Positions 26,107 to 36,508 are shown, counted from the first letter of the stretch. The stretch: DNA of 64,000 nucleotides from Clostridia bacterium (GCA_017399145.1 JAFQEG010000002.1:1-64000); one strand, 5' to 3'. Translations and numbers: made by a program. Notes: generated by a model from the letters alone, not told the origin.

Positions 26107-27009
26107 ATGAGTAATCCTTTAATAAAAATAGAGAATTTGTCCTTTAAATATCCTGACACTGATAAGGATAATAAGACAAACACACAAGAAAACAACTTTG
26201 CAGTAAACAATATCTCACTTGAGATAAACGAGGGCGAATTTGTGGCTATCCTAGGTCATAATGGGTCTGGAAAGTCTACAACTGCAAAGCTTATGAATAT
26301 GATTTTAACCCCCGATAGTGGAAAAATATACATCGATGGAAAAGATATCACAGTCCCAGATATGAAGGATGAGGACGTATTCGAGGTCCGTAAAAATATA
26401 GGAATGGTATTCCAAAATCCTGATAACCAAATTGTTGCAACTGTGGTTGAAGAGGATGTTGCCTTCGGTCCGGAAAATTTAGGTCTACCATCTAGTGAAA
26501 TAAGAAAAAGAGTAGATGAGGCACTTGAAATTGTCAATATGACAGAATATAAACGACATGCACCCCACCGCCTTTCTGGTGGTCAAAAGCAAAGAGTGGC
26601 AATAGCTGGAATTATTGCAATGCGACCTAAGTGTATTATCTTTGACGAATCTACTGCAATGCTAGACCCACTAGGCAGAAAAGAGGTTATGAATACAATT
26701 CTTCGCCTAAACAAGGAAGAGAAGATAACTGTAATTCTAATCACCCACTATATGAATGAGGCAACTCTTGCTGACCGTGTTATTGTAATGCGAAATGGTG
26801 AAATCTATCTTGAGGGCAAGCCAAACGACGTATTCTCCCAACCTGAAAAGCTATGGAAGGCAGGACTTGAGGTGCCTCAATCCGTTGAATTGATTCACAA
26901 GCTAAACCAAGAGCTGAATGTAAAAATACCCCTAGGAGTGTATGATTTTGATACATGCGCTAAGCTTATTGCTGAAAATCTCGGCTTGAAAAAGGTAGGT
27001 GAGAATTGA
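26107..27009 (+). CDS. ecfA1: ECF transporter ATPase EcfA1
   Basis: One of the two ATP-binding subunits of the shared energy-coupling module for vitamin uptake. Walker A is GHNGSGKST, the Q loop lies in FQNPDNQIVATVVEEDVAFGPENLG, the signature is LSGGQKQRVAIAG, and Walker B is IIFDESTAMLDP. The EDVAFGPENLG segment is diagnostic of EcfA and CbiO proteins. It is followed by ecfA2 with a one-base overlap (TGATG). Confidence 0.95.
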   Translation: MSNPLIKIENLSFKYPDTDKDNKTNTQENNFAVNNISLEINEGEFVAILGHNGSGKSTTAKLMNMILTPDSGKIYIDGKDITVPDMKDEDVFEVRKNIGMVFQNPDNQIVATVVEEDVAFGPENLGLPSSEIRKRVDEALEIVNMTEYKRHAPHRLSGGQKQRVAIAGIIAMRPKCIIFDESTAMLDPLGRKEVMNTILRLNKEEKITVILITHYMNEATLADRVIVMRNGEIYLEGKPNDVFSQPEKLWKAGLEVPQSVELIHKLNQELNVKIPLGVYDFDTCAKLIAENLGLKKVGEN

Positions 27010-27878
27010 TGGCAATAATCGAATTAAATAACGTATGCTTCAAGTATGGGAAGAAAACTCCATACGAAATAAACGCTCTAGACAATGTAAGCCTAACAAT
27101 TGAGGAAAATGTAATAACCGGTCTAATTGGACACACAGGGTCGGGCAAATCAACCCTTGTACAAATGCTAAACGGCTTATTGAAGCCTGATAGTGGTAGT
27201 GTTATTGTAGATGGTCAAAGACTATGGGAAAAGCCAAAGAAAATTGGCAATATAAGATTTAAGGTTGGTATGGTAATGCAATATCCAGAGTATCAGCTTT
27301 TTGCTGAAACTGTAAGAGAGGACATTGCCTACGGACCTAAAAATATGGGTCTTTCTCCCGAGGAAATTGAGAAAAGAGTAGCGAGGAGTGTCGAGTTTTG
27401 TGGCTTAGACCAATCCATTCTTGACAAATCTCCCTTCGATTTATCAGGTGGACAGAAAAGACGTGTTGCCCTTGCAGGAGTTATGGCAATGGAGCCCAAA
27501 ATTTTAATTCTTGATGAGCCTGCTGCAGGTCTTGACCCCAAGGGACGACGTGAAATTTTAGGTGGAATTAAAAAATTCAAAGAAGAAAGTGGGACAAGCG
27601 TCATTGTTGTAAGTCACAGCATGGAGGATATGGCAATGTACTGCGACAGAGTTATCGTAATGTCACATTCTCATGTTATCGCTAATGGTAGCTGCGAGGA
27701 AATCTTTTCTAATCGTGAGTTATTAAACAATGCAGGGCTTGACGTACCCGAAATTACTAACATTGTAAATTCCTTAAAAAACATTGGCACACAGCTTCCT
27801 GACAACATTTATACGGTTGATGGTGCCTTCAACTTTTTACTCCAGCTTTATAAGCAAGGCAAGGGAGGTACACAATGA
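27009..27878 (+). CDS. ecfA2: ECF transporter ATPase EcfA2
   Basis: Second ATPase of the heterodimer. Walker A is GHTGSGKST, the Q-loop region is MQYPEYQLFAETVREDIAYG, the signature is LSGGQKRRVALAG and Walker B is LILDEPAAGLDP. The ATG at 27009 overlaps the ecfA1 stop, with GGTGAG upstream. The next gene, ecfT, overlaps its end by four bases. The order A1-A2-T is the usual Firmicute arrangement. Confidence 0.95.
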   Translation: MAIIELNNVCFKYGKKTPYEINALDNVSLTIEENVITGLIGHTGSGKSTLVQMLNGLLKPDSGSVIVDGQRLWEKPKKIGNIRFKVGMVMQYPEYQLFAETVREDIAYGPKNMGLSPEEIEKRVARSVEFCGLDQSILDKSPFDLSGGQKRRVALAGVMAMEPKILILDEPAAGLDPKGRREILGGIKKFKEESGTSVIVVSHSMEDMAMYCDRVIVMSHSHVIANGSCEEIFSNRELLNNAGLDVPEITNIVNSLKNIGTQLPDNIYTVDGAFNFLLQLYKQGKGGTQ

Positions 27879-28723
27879 ATTTTGACGTAGGATTAGGTCA
27901 ATATTACGAGGCAAAGTCCCCAATTCACACTCTTGACCCAAGAGTAAAGCTTTTCTTCGTAATTGTGTTTATGGTAGCAACCTTTGTTGCTAAAAATGTC
28001 GTAGCTTTTATACCCTTACTTGTATTCATTCTTTTATGCGTAATAATGAGTAGAGTGCCGGCAAGAGTAATACTTAAGGGCTTAAAATCCCTTACATTCA
28101 TCATTTTGTTTACTGCAGCATTAAACGTATTCTTCTCAAAGGGTGAGACGCTTCTTTTTAATCCTATTGAGATAATACCAGGCTTTTGGACTCTAACTGC
28201 TTATCGTGAGGGCTTGATAAATGCCGGTATTTTGGCTGGAAGAATTATTATTCTTCTTGTTGGTACAACCTTGTTTTTCTCATACACTACAACCCCAATT
28301 GAGTTAACTGATGGCATTGAAACTGCCCTTGCACCCCTCAAAAAAATCAAGGTACCTGTGCACGAATTTGCTATGATGATGACTATTGCGCTTAGATTTA
28401 TTCCAACTCTAACCGAGGAAACCTCAAAAATTATGAATGCGCAAAAATCAAGAGGTGCAGATTATTCTAGTGGAGGACTTATAAAAAGGGCAAAGGCGCT
28501 CGTACCAATTGTGATTCCATTGTTTGTATCTTCCTTTAGAAGGGCAGACGAGCTAGCAACTGCTATGGAATGTCGTGGCTATCGTGGTGGTGTAGGAAGG
28601 ACAAGAATGAAGGTCTTAAAAATGAAGGCTTGGGACTATGTCTTTATGCTTCTCTCACTTTGCCTTTTGGCAGGAGTAATTCTTTTAAACATTTACTTAA
28701 ATGGAGTAGTTTACACACTTTAA
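27875..28723 (+). CDS. ecfT: ECF transporter transmembrane subunit EcfT
   Basis: Membrane scaffold that couples ATPase motion to S-component toppling. About five membrane segments and the coupling helices are present: the AMMMTIALRFIPTLTEET stretch, the KSRGADY segment (first Ala-Arg-Gly-type motif, here SRG) and the ECRGYRGG-type second motif (MECRGYRGG). Length 282 is slightly above the usual 265. GGGAGG precedes the ATG. It should serve several S-components, including the one at 10257. Confidence 0.94.
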   Translation: MNFDVGLGQYYEAKSPIHTLDPRVKLFFVIVFMVATFVAKNVVAFIPLLVFILLCVIMSRVPARVILKGLKSLTFIILFTAALNVFFSKGETLLFNPIEIIPGFWTLTAYREGLINAGILAGRIIILLVGTTLFFSYTTTPIELTDGIETALAPLKKIKVPVHEFAMMMTIALRFIPTLTEETSKIMNAQKSRGADYSSGGLIKRAKALVPIVIPLFVSSFRRADELATAMECRGYRGGVGRTRMKVLKMKAWDYVFMLLSLCLLAGVILLNIYLNGVVYTL

Positions 28724-28724
28724 A

Positions 28725-29483
28725 ATGAAAAAAATTCTTTTAACAATAGCATACAACGGATGTGGTTACTGTGGCTATCAGCTACAAGGGGAACTGCCCA
28801 CCATAGCCTTAATGCTAAACAAAGCAAGCCGACAGGCATTTGGCTTTGAGTGTAACGTAACTGGCTGTAGTCGTACAGATAGTGGAGTTCATGCACTTGG
28901 TTACTGCCTAACAGTCGAGCCAAAAAACCAATGGAACGAGATAACAATTCCAGTTGATAAAATTCCTATTGCAATGAATGTAAAGCTTCCTCGTGATATC
29001 TCTGTCCTAGAGGCAAAAGAGGTTGACAAGGATTTTCATCCAAGATACAACGTCAAGATGAAGGAATACGTTTACAAGATTCATGCAAGCAGAATAAGAA
29101 ACCCATTTTATGAAAAATTAGCCCTTGAGTATGGGAAGGAAATTTCTGAAGAATCTCTTGAAAAAATGACACAGGGTGCCCAAAATTTCGTAGGAACTCA
29201 CCAATTTGATGCCTTTATGGCAGCAGGGTCAAAGATAGAGGACACAACAAGGACTGTTTACTATTCAAGAGTAGAGAAAAATGGTGATTTGATTGAATTT
29301 ACCGTTTGTGCCGACGGCTTTCTTTACAATATGGTAAGAATAATGGTGGGCACACTATTGAGTGTTGCCGAGGGGAAAATAATGCCCGACCAAATTAAGG
29401 ATATAATCGCTTCCAGAAAAAGAGAAAATGCTGGAGTAACCGCTAGCCCGGAGGGACTATACCTTAAAAAAATATTTTATTAA
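28725..29483 (+). CDS. truA: tRNA pseudouridine(38-40) synthase TruA
   Basis: Modifies uridines in the anticodon stem-loop. The catalytic Asp52 lies in CSRTDSGVHALG, and the DFHPRYNVKMKEYVYKI and YNMVRIMVGTLL segments are typical of the two-domain fold. It starts one base after ecfT. The order ecfA1-ecfA2-ecfT-truA is conserved across Firmicutes. There is no strong ribosome-binding site, so translation is probably coupled to ecfT. Confidence 0.96.
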   Translation: MKKILLTIAYNGCGYCGYQLQGELPTIALMLNKASRQAFGFECNVTGCSRTDSGVHALGYCLTVEPKNQWNEITIPVDKIPIAMNVKLPRDISVLEAKEVDKDFHPRYNVKMKEYVYKIHASRIRNPFYEKLALEYGKEISEESLEKMTQGAQNFVGTHQFDAFMAAGSKIEDTTRTVYYSRVEKNGDLIEFTVCADGFLYNMVRIMVGTLLSVAEGKIMPDQIKDIIASRKRENAGVTASPEGLYLKKIFY

Positions 29484-29486
29484 TTA

Positions 29487-29515
29487 TTGACAAATGCAGA
29501 AAATAGGTATATAAT
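29487..29515 (+). promoter_or_regulatory. Promoter of the first CvpA-like gene
   Basis: TTGACA (29487-29492), 17-base spacer, TATAAT (29510-29515); both hexamers are perfect. Confidence 0.9.
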
Positions 29516-29548
29516 AATCTAAGTAATTAAAAATAAGGAGGGAAAAAG

Positions 29549-30304
29549 ATGTCTTTCAACGTCAGCTTAATATTTGATATTGTGCTTATCGTGCTTTGCA
29601 TATTTTTCATTTTAAGATATGCTATTCGTGGCTTTGTTCGTTCATTGATGGCACTTGTTAAAACAATACTTGCCCCTCTTGTTTCAATCATCTTCTGTAC
29701 ACCTCTTGCAAAGGCGATTAGTGGTGCGTTTTTTATAAACTGGTCAACTGGCACAGTTAACAATTTGCTACTATCCACCGCAGAGGGAGAAGGATATGCA
29801 CTTTATACATTACTTGAAGGTATTCCAAACTGGTTTGTTAATCTAATTATTTCTGGACTTGACAAGGCAACAACTGACGATTTATGGAAGTATTTCGTAG
29901 GCAACACCGAAACAGGTGAGCTTTACCTGGCAGATGCTACAAAGGTTGAGGAATTCACAACAATTCTCGGTGGACAATTGTCACTTTTAATTTCGCTAAT
30001 AATTTCCTTCGTAGCTATTTTTATAGTGGCGGAAATTTTGTTCGTGATTATCGGTGCTTTATTGAATAAATTAACACAAGTATCAATGGTAAAGGTGCTC
30101 AACGTATTGCTTGGTGCTATAATCGGTGCAATTCTTGCGTCCTTCTTTGCTATGGCTATTTGCGTTGGTATTGATAAGGTGTTTGATTTTGGTGCAAGCT
30201 ATTACCCAGAGGTATTCAATAAATCTATTCTTGACGGAACGGTACTATTCAAGTTCTTTAGGGATGATTTCTGGGCTTGGATTAAGAGTATTGCGATATC
30301 GTAA
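29549..30304 (+). CDS. CvpA-like membrane protein (first of a pair)
   Basis: A 251-residue integral membrane protein resembling the CvpA family (colicin V production; in Firmicutes linked to envelope maintenance). Two N-terminal membrane segments (about 6-24 and 30-50), a soluble loop (about 52-135) and two further segments (about 138-170 and 180-210) are seen. The IRGFVRSLMALVKTILAPLVS stretch fits the family's first helix pair. The gene ends with a terminator, and a paralogue with the same layout follows. Confidence 0.7.
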   Translation: MSFNVSLIFDIVLIVLCIFFILRYAIRGFVRSLMALVKTILAPLVSIIFCTPLAKAISGAFFINWSTGTVNNLLLSTAEGEGYALYTLLEGIPNWFVNLIISGLDKATTDDLWKYFVGNTETGELYLADATKVEEFTTILGGQLSLLISLIISFVAIFIVAEILFVIIGALLNKLTQVSMVKVLNVLLGAIIGAILASFFAMAICVGIDKVFDFGASYYPEVFNKSILDGTVLFKFFRDDFWAWIKSIAIS

Positions 30305-30309
30305 CTTAA

Positions 30310-30357
30310 AAGGACTGTATTTGTTGAACACTGTCACATAATACAGTCCTTATTTGT
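30310..30357 (+). terminator. Terminator between the two CvpA-like genes
   Basis: A perfect 12-bp stem (AAGGACTGTATT / AATACAGTCCTT) with an 18-base loop is followed by ATTTGTTT. No separate promoter is evident for the next gene, so partial readthrough is likely. Confidence 0.75.
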
Positions 30358-30382
30358 TTAAAATGCTTGAAAGGAGAGAAAA

Positions 30383-31120
30383 ATGGTACACATAATAATG
30401 GACTTAGTCCTAGTAGCAGTGGCACTTACTATAATTATCAAGTTCACCGTTACCGGATTTTTCAAGAGCATTTTGAACTCTTGCAAGCTTATAATTTCCG
30501 TAGTCCTAGCTTTTATACTCAAAAACCCAGTTGCAGCACTTGTTAGCAACCTGTTTATGAAAAAGCTACTTGTCAATGTTGTAACAAGCTCTCTTGCAAG
30601 CTATTACGAATCAAACGAGGCTACAACAAATATATTTTTAATGCTTTATAGCAACGACGAAAACAATTTCTACAATAGCGTCCTTGCCGATTTCGGTGTA
30701 GACCTAGCACAGCTAGACAAGGACTTCCAATTGCTTAAGGAGGGCGAAATTAGTGCTATTGGCTCCTTAGGCGAGAATATAGGTGGGGCTATGTCATCAA
30801 TGGTGTGCTCAATTTTAGCACTAGTTGCAGTTTTTGCGCTATCAATGCTGGTTATAAGCCTAATAGTGCCCCTACTAAATAAGCTAACAGAATTTGATGG
30901 TGTTAAAACAGCTAATCGTCTACTTGGCTTTGTGGTTGGAGTGGTGCTTGCAGTCCTCGTTTTATGGGGGGCTAGTGTTGGTATTTATGCGTTGACCGAT
31001 CTAGTCGGACCATTCACCCCAGGTGTATTTGACAAGGATACAGTTAATAATTCAATGGTTATATCGCTTTTCCGTAATCTGCACTTGGTAGAATGGATAA
31101 GCAGCTTGATTTTAAAATAA
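30383..31120 (+). CDS. CvpA-like membrane protein (second of a pair)
   Basis: A 245-residue paralogue of the preceding gene: similar membrane topology, similar opening (VTGFFKSILNSCKLIISVVLA by position, residues 23-43) and a similar C-terminus in which ENN/FNKS-type residues precede the final helix (GVFDKDTVNNS here, EVFNKSILDGT in the first). The central soluble loop (about 65-135) is unrelated. AAAGGAG precedes the ATG and clpE follows after 24 bases, suggesting cotranscription with clpE. Confidence 0.7.
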   Translation: MVHIIMDLVLVAVALTIIIKFTVTGFFKSILNSCKLIISVVLAFILKNPVAALVSNLFMKKLLVNVVTSSLASYYESNEATTNIFLMLYSNDENNFYNSVLADFGVDLAQLDKDFQLLKEGEISAIGSLGENIGGAMSSMVCSILALVAVFALSMLVISLIVPLLNKLTEFDGVKTANRLLGFVVGVVLAVLVLWGASVGIYALTDLVGPFTPGVFDKDTVNNSMVISLFRNLHLVEWISSLILK

Positions 31121-31144
31121 TTTTGGCAAAGGAAATACAGATTT

Positions 31145-33454
31145 ATGGAAATGTGTGCAAGATGCAAAAAAAGACCAGCAACGGTCTACATTATGAAAAT
31201 GGAAAACAATGAGCAAAAGCAAGAGGGCTTGTGCTTAATTTGTGCAAACGAACTAAAAATAAAGCCCCTTAACGATATGATTACAAAGATGGGCATCACA
31301 GAGGAAGAGCTTGAAAACCTTGACAAGTCAGTAAAGGAGCTTTTGTCACAGGACGGCGATGAGGACTTCGACGGTGGTGACGATGACCATACAGTAGATT
31401 TTGCAAAAATTATGAGAAATATGGGCTTCGACCCCTCACAAAGCAATCCTAATGGTAATGATAGCCAAAAGGGTACTGGTAAGGGTGCAGATGGCCATGA
31501 TGAAAAGAAGAAAAAGGCAGAAAGAAAAAATCTTACAACCTTTTGTAAAAACATCACACAACAGGCGCTAAATGGTAAGCTTGATAGAATAGTTGGCAGA
31601 AAAAGAGAGCTTGAAAGAGTAATTCAAATTCTTTCAAGAAGACAAAAGAATAACCCTTGCTTAATTGGTGAGCCAGGTGTAGGTAAAACAGCAATTGCTG
31701 AAGCATTAGCTCAAAAAATCGCTGATGGTGACGTGCCATACAAATTGAAGGATAAAGAGGTATATTTGCTTGACTTAACCGCACTTGTTGCAGGTACTCA
31801 GTTTAGAGGCCAATTTGAGGCAAGAATTAACGGACTTATAAACGAGGTTAAGGAAGCGGGCAACATAATCCTTGTAATTGACGAGGTGCACAACCTAGTT
31901 GGTACAGGTAATTCAGAGGGTAGCATGAATGCTGCAAATATCTTAAAGCCGGCACTTAGCCGTGGTGAAATTCAAGTAATCGGTGCTACAACACTTAAAG
32001 AATATCGTAAATATATCGAAAAGGATGCAGCCCTTGAAAGACGTTTTCAGCCAGTTAAGGTTGAGGAGCCCTCTATTGACGAATGTGTAGAAATGATTAA
32101 GGGAATTAAGCATTACTACGAAACCTATCACGGTGTAAAAATTTCTAACGATATGGCTAAAAATGCTGTTATAATGAGTGAAAGATACATTACTGACAGA
32201 TTTTTACCAGACAAGGCAATAGACCTAATTGATGAGGCTTGCTCACATATCGCCTTGCATGCACCTTCAATTAATGAAAGACATAGCATAATCGAAAAGC
32301 TAGCAGTTGTCGATAATAAAACCGAGGCACTTAACGCAAAAATTGCAGAGGGTGGCGACAAGGTAACCGATAACACATATAAGCATCTTGCTGAATTGAA
32401 GATGGAAAAATCAAATCTTCTTATTAAAAAGGAAGAGCTTGATAAGGCTTGTGATGCTATCGAATTAACCACACAGGATATAGCAAAGGTAATCGAGGTT
32501 TGGACAGGTATTCCTGCAAGTAATATTTCTGTTGAGGAATTTGAAAAGCTAGGCAACCTTGAAGAAAAAATCAAGGAAAGAATTGTAGGTCAAGACGAGG
32601 CTGTAAAGGTCCTTGCAAGTGCAATTCAAAGAAGCCGTGCAGGCGTTAGTGTTAAAAAGCGTCCTGCTTCCTTCATTTTCGCAGGACCAACAGGTGTTGG
32701 TAAAACTGAGCTTGTTAAAACTCTTGCAAACGAGCTATTTGACTCAGTTGATAACCTTGTAAGACTTGATATGTCCGAGTATATGGAAAAGCATTCTGTT
32801 TCTAAGCTAGTTGGCTCCCCTCCAGGCTACGTAGGCTATGATGAGGCAGGTCAGCTAACAGAGAAGATTAGACGCTCACCATATTCAGTTGTATTGTTTG
32901 ACGAAATTGAAAAGGCTCACCCAGACGTTTTAAATATCCTTCTTCAAGTACTTGACGATGGTAAAATTACAGACGCACAGGGAAGAGTTATCAATTTTGA
33001 GAACACAGTAATTATTATGACAACAAACGCAGGTGCAACTCTTACATCCTCAAAGGCAGGCTTCGGCAATGATGAGTCTAGCTTAACTAAGGATAAGACA
33101 GAAAAAGCGCTTTCACAATTCCTACGCCCAGAGTTTATCAACAGAATTGACGAGATTATTACATTTCGCTCTCTTGAGGTTGAGGACTTTGAGCGCATTG
33201 CAAAAATTATGCTTGAGGATATGCGCAAGTCACTTTCTGAAAGAGAAATCACCTTTACTTATACCCCTGATGTATGTAAGCTAATTGCAGAAAAGTCATT
33301 TAGTAAAAAGTATGGCGCAAGAAATATGAGAAGATTTATTCAAACAGAAATCGAGAATAAGCTTGCCCATGCAATTATCTTCGAAATCAAGGGAAATATC
33401 ACCTCAGCAAGCGTAAAGGTTGTCAAGGGCGAAATTAGGGTTTCGTGCTTATAA
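31145..33454 (+). CDS. clpE: Clp ATPase with N-terminal zinc finger, ClpE-like
   Basis: Hsp100 unfoldase expected to feed ClpP. The N-terminus carries a four-Cys zinc finger (CARC at 4-7, CLIC at about 30-33) in place of the repeat N-domain of ClpC, followed by an acidic linker (about 75-130). AAA1 has Walker A GEPGVGKT and IDEVHN, a short middle domain follows, and AAA2 has GPTGVGKT and LFDEIEKAHPD. The ClpP-docking loop reads AGFG instead of the usual IGF/VGF. There is no ctsR or mcsAB beside it and no CtsR heptad operator is evident, so its stress control is unclear. The closing terminator is strong. Confidence 0.9.
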   Translation: MEMCARCKKRPATVYIMKMENNEQKQEGLCLICANELKIKPLNDMITKMGITEEELENLDKSVKELLSQDGDEDFDGGDDDHTVDFAKIMRNMGFDPSQSNPNGNDSQKGTGKGADGHDEKKKKAERKNLTTFCKNITQQALNGKLDRIVGRKRELERVIQILSRRQKNNPCLIGEPGVGKTAIAEALAQKIADGDVPYKLKDKEVYLLDLTALVAGTQFRGQFEARINGLINEVKEAGNIILVIDEVHNLVGTGNSEGSMNAANILKPALSRGEIQVIGATTLKEYRKYIEKDAALERRFQPVKVEEPSIDECVEMIKGIKHYYETYHGVKISNDMAKNAVIMSERYITDRFLPDKAIDLIDEACSHIALHAPSINERHSIIEKLAVVDNKTEALNAKIAEGGDKVTDNTYKHLAELKMEKSNLLIKKEELDKACDAIELTTQDIAKVIEVWTGIPASNISVEEFEKLGNLEEKIKERIVGQDEAVKVLASAIQRSRAGVSVKKRPASFIFAGPTGVGKTELVKTLANELFDSVDNLVRLDMSEYMEKHSVSKLVGSPPGYVGYDEAGQLTEKIRRSPYSVVLFDEIEKAHPDVLNILLQVLDDGKITDAQGRVINFENTVIIMTTNAGATLTSSKAGFGNDESSLTKDKTEKALSQFLRPEFINRIDEIITFRSLEVEDFERIAKIMLEDMRKSLSEREITFTYTPDVCKLIAEKSFSKKYGARNMRRFIQTEIENKLAHAIIFEIKGNITSASVKVVKGEIRVSCL

Positions 33455-33459
33455 TTCTA

Positions 33460-33491
33460 AAGGGTGTGCCGAAAAGACACACCCTTTTTTA
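33460..33491 (+). terminator. Terminator after clpE
   Basis: AAGGGTGTG / CACACCCTT stem of 9 bp followed by TTTT. Confidence 0.9.
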
Positions 33492-33595
33492 GTACCAATC
33501 ACCTAAAAATGCACAAAAAAATCATCAAAATAATCGCTTCAGTGATTTAAAACGCTAAAATTCAAAAAAAGTGAATAAATAATCATAAAAAAATC

Positions 33596-33624
33596 TTGAA
33601 ATTCATATGCTACTGTGATATCAT
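33596..33624 (+). promoter_or_regulatory. Promoter of proS
   Basis: TTGAAA (33596-33601), 17-base spacer, TATCAT (33619-33624) with TGa extended -10. The leader to the ATG is about 50 bases and is too short for a T-box. Confidence 0.75.
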
Positions 33625-33682
33625 ATAAAATATATTAAAAGATACGGCAGGTGCACGTACCATAAAGGAAAAGAGGTTAAAA

Positions 33683-35125
33683 ATGGCTAACAACAATAAT
33701 AAAAAAATGGTTGAGCAAATCACATCAATGGATGAGGATTTTGCAAAATGGTATACCGATATTGTTAAAAAAGCGGACTTGATTGACTATTCTAGTGTAA
33801 AGGGCTGTATGATTATAAGACCTTACGGCTATGCAATTTGGGAAAATATTCAATCACTTTTGAATAATCGCTTTAAGAAAACCGGTGTTGAAAACGTATA
33901 TATGCCAATGTTTATTCCTGAGTCCTTGCTTCAAAGAGAAAAGGACCACGTAGAGGGCTTTGCCCCTGAGGTAGCATGGGTTACACACGGTGGTAGCGAG
34001 CCACTTACAGAAAAGCTTTGTGTACGTCCAACCTCAGAAACACTTTTCTGTGAGCACTATGCAAATATTATTCGCTCATACAGAGACCTACCAAAGATGT
34101 ACAATCAATGGTGTAGTGTTGTAAGATGGGAAAAGACAACACGTCCATTCCTCCGTAGCCGTGAATTTTTATGGCAAGAGGGACACACAATCCACGCAAC
34201 AGCCGAGGAGGCAGAGAAGGAAACACTCCAAATGCTTCAGGTATATGCAGACTTCTTTGAAAAGGACCTTGGTATTCCAGTCCTAAAGGGACAAAAGACC
34301 GAGAAGGAAAAGTTTGCAGGCGCTAAGGCTACATATACCGTTGAGGCACTAATGCACGATGGTAAGGCACTTCAGGGTGGAACTAGCCATAACTTTGGCG
34401 ATGGCTTTGCTAAGGCATTCAACATTCAATATCTTGATAAGGATAACACTCTAAAGTATGGTCACCAAACCTCTTGGGGAGTTTCTACAAGAATTATCGG
34501 TGCTATCATTATGACACACGGTGACGACAACGGTCTTGTTTTACCACCACTCGTTGCACCAACACAGCTTGTAGTTGTGCCAATCGCACAGCACAAGGAG
34601 GGCGTAATTGATAAGGCAACTGAAATTTACGAAAGAGTATCTAATTTTGTAAGAGCAAAAATAGATATTTCCGATAACTCACCAGGCTGGAAGTTTGCTG
34701 AGTATGAGATGAAGGGTGTGCCTCTTCGTCTTGAAATCGGTCCTCGTGACATTGAGGCAAATCAATGCGTGCTTGTACGTAGAGATAATCGTGAAAAGCT
34801 TGTTGTATCACTAGACGAGCTTGAAACAGTTATTCCGCAATTGCTAGAATCAATTACAGAAAATCTTTACAACAAGGCTAGCGAAAACAGAAAGAATCGC
34901 ACCTACACAGAGACAGACCTTGATAGCTTTATCAAAACAGCACAAGAAAAATCTGGCTATATTCGTGCACACTGGTGTGGCGATTTAGCCTGTGAGCTTA
35001 AGCTTAAGGAAATCGCAGACGTAACCTCACGTTGTATGCCATTCGGCGAGCAGGGTACAGAGGGTACATGCATCTGCTGTGGCAAAAAGACTGACAAGCT
35101 AGTTTACTGGGGTAAGGCATATTAA
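33683..35125 (+). CDS. proS: Prolyl-tRNA synthetase, archaeal/eukaryotic-like type
   Basis: Class IIa synthetase charging tRNA-Pro. The 480-residue form without an inserted editing domain is the type shared with archaea and eukaryotes and common in Clostridia. Motif 2 region ([21 protein letters not shown]), the [17 protein letters not shown] segment, an anticodon-binding domain (about 285-390) and a C-terminal zinc-like domain with CGDLAC and CICCGKKT motifs are present. AAAAGAGG precedes the ATG. Confidence 0.96.
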   Translation: MANNNNKKMVEQITSMDEDFAKWYTDIVKKADLIDYSSVKGCMIIRPYGYAIWENIQSLLNNRFKKTGVENVYMPMFIPESLLQREKDHVEGFAPEVAWVTHGGSEPLTEKLCVRPTSETLFCEHYANIIRSYRDLPKMYNQWCSVVRWEKTTRPFLRSREFLWQEGHTIHATAEEAEKETLQMLQVYADFFEKDLGIPVLKGQKTEKEKFAGAKATYTVEALMHDGKALQGGTSHNFGDGFAKAFNIQYLDKDNTLKYGHQTSWGVSTRIIGAIIMTHGDDNGLVLPPLVAPTQLVVVPIAQHKEGVIDKATEIYERVSNFVRAKIDISDNSPGWKFAEYEMKGVPLRLEIGPRDIEANQCVLVRRDNREKLVVSLDELETVIPQLLESITENLYNKASENRKNRTYTETDLDSFIKTAQEKSGYIRAHWCGDLACELKLKEIADVTSRCMPFGEQGTEGTCICCGKKTDKLVYWGKAY

Positions 35126-35155
35126 TTTACATTTTATTTTAAGGAGAATATAAAA

Positions 35156-36508
35156 ATGAGCTTCAAAAATCAATATCTTAACGAATTAATGGACAGAGTA
35201 ATCAAAAGAAACGCAAACGAGCCTGAGTTTCACCAAACCGTAAGAGAGGTTCTTGAGTCAATCGAGCCAGTTGTTGAGGCACGTCCTGAGTACATAACAA
35301 GTGGTGTTCTTGAAAGAATGGTTGAGCCTGAAAGAATTATCAAGTTCAGAGTTCCATGGGTTGACGATAAGGGCAACGTTCAAGTAAACAGAGGCTTTAG
35401 AATTCAGTTCAATAGCGCTATCGGTCCATACAAGGGAGGACTTCGCTTCCATCCAACAGTATATGAAGGAATTATTAAGTTCCTTGGCTTTGAGCAAACA
35501 TTTAAGAACAGCTTGACCTCACTCCCAATGGGTGGTGGTAAGGGTGGCTCTGACTTCGACCCACAGGGCAAGAGTGACGCAGAGGTTATGCGCTTCTGCC
35601 AAAGCTTTATGACAGAGCTTTCAAGACATATCGGTGCAGACCCTGACGTACCAGCTGGCGATATCGGTGTTGGTGCAAGAGAGGTTGGCTATATGTTCGG
35701 CCAATACAAGAGACTTCGTAATGAGTTTACAGGAGTTTTAACTGGTAAGGGTATCTCTTACGGTGGCTCACTCATTCGTCCAGAGGCAACAGGCTACGGT
35801 GCAGTTTACTACACTGTAAATATGCTTGAATACTTCAAGGATTCTATCAAGGGCAAGACCTTTGCAATCTCTGGCTTCGGTAACGTTGCTTGGGGTACAG
35901 TAAAGAAGGTTAACGAGCTTGGTGGTAAGGTTGTTACAATTTCTGGTCCTGACGGCTACATTTACGACAAGGACGGCATTTGCACAGAGGAAAAGATTAA
36001 CTTTATGCTTGAAATGCGTGCTTCCTGCCGTAACAGAGTACAGGATTATGCTGATAAGTTTGGCGTTCCATTCTTCCCCAAAGAGAAGCCATGGGGTGTT
36101 AAGGCTGATATCTTGATGCCATGCGCTACTCAAAACGAGGTTGGTATGAAGGAAGCTGAGCAAATCGTTAAGAATGGTGTTAAGTATTACGTTGAGGTTT
36201 CCAATATGCCTACAACAAACGAGGCAGTTGCATATCTTAAGGCTAACGGCGTTATCGTTGCACCTTCAAAGGCAGTAAACGCAGGTGGTGTTGCAGTTTC
36301 AGGTCTTGAAATGTCACAAAACTCAATGCGTTATAGCTGGAGTGCAGAAGAGGTTGACGAAAAGCTTAAGGGCATTATGAGAAACATCTTCCAAAACTCA
36401 ATCAAGGCAGCTAACCAATATGGTCTTGGTGACGACCTAGTTGCAGGTGCTAATATTGCAGGCTTTATTAAGGTTGCAGACGCAATGCTTGCACAAGGTG
36501 TTGTTTAA
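35156..36508 (+). CDS. gdhA: Glutamate dehydrogenase, hexameric NADP-type
   Basis: Interconverts 2-oxoglutarate, ammonia and glutamate. The 450-residue protein has the substrate-binding region IGPYKGGLRFHP, the catalytic Lys of LPMGGGKGGSDFDP, the DVPAGDIGVGAREVGYMFG segment and the Rossmann motif GFGNVAWG. The length and motifs match small hexameric GdhA. It starts 30 bases after proS with AAGGAG upstream, so it may share the proS transcript, and it ends in a strong terminator. Confidence 0.97.
   Translation: MSFKNQYLNELMDRVIKRNANEPEFHQTVREVLESIEPVVEARPEYITSGVLERMVEPERIIKFRVPWVDDKGNVQVNRGFRIQFNSAIGPYKGGLRFHPTVYEGIIKFLGFEQTFKNSLTSLPMGGGKGGSDFDPQGKSDAEVMRFCQSFMTELSRHIGADPDVPAGDIGVGAREVGYMFGQYKRLRNEFTGVLTGKGISYGGSLIRPEATGYGAVYYTVNMLEYFKDSIKGKTFAISGFGNVAWGTVKKVNELGGKVVTISGPDGYIYDKDGICTEEKINFMLEMRASCRNRVQDYADKFGVPFFPKEKPWGVKADILMPCATQNEVGMKEAEQIVKNGVKYYVEVSNMPTTNEAVAYLKANGVIVAPSKAVNAGGVAVSGLEMSQNSMRYSWSAEEVDEKLKGIMRNIFQNSIKAANQYGLGDDLVAGANIAGFIKVADAMLAQGVV

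Noticed and set aside
33492..33682. Possible T-box leader of proS
   Set aside because: No T-box core (AGGGTGGNACCGCG) or antiterminator is present, and the promoter leaves only about 50 bases of leader.
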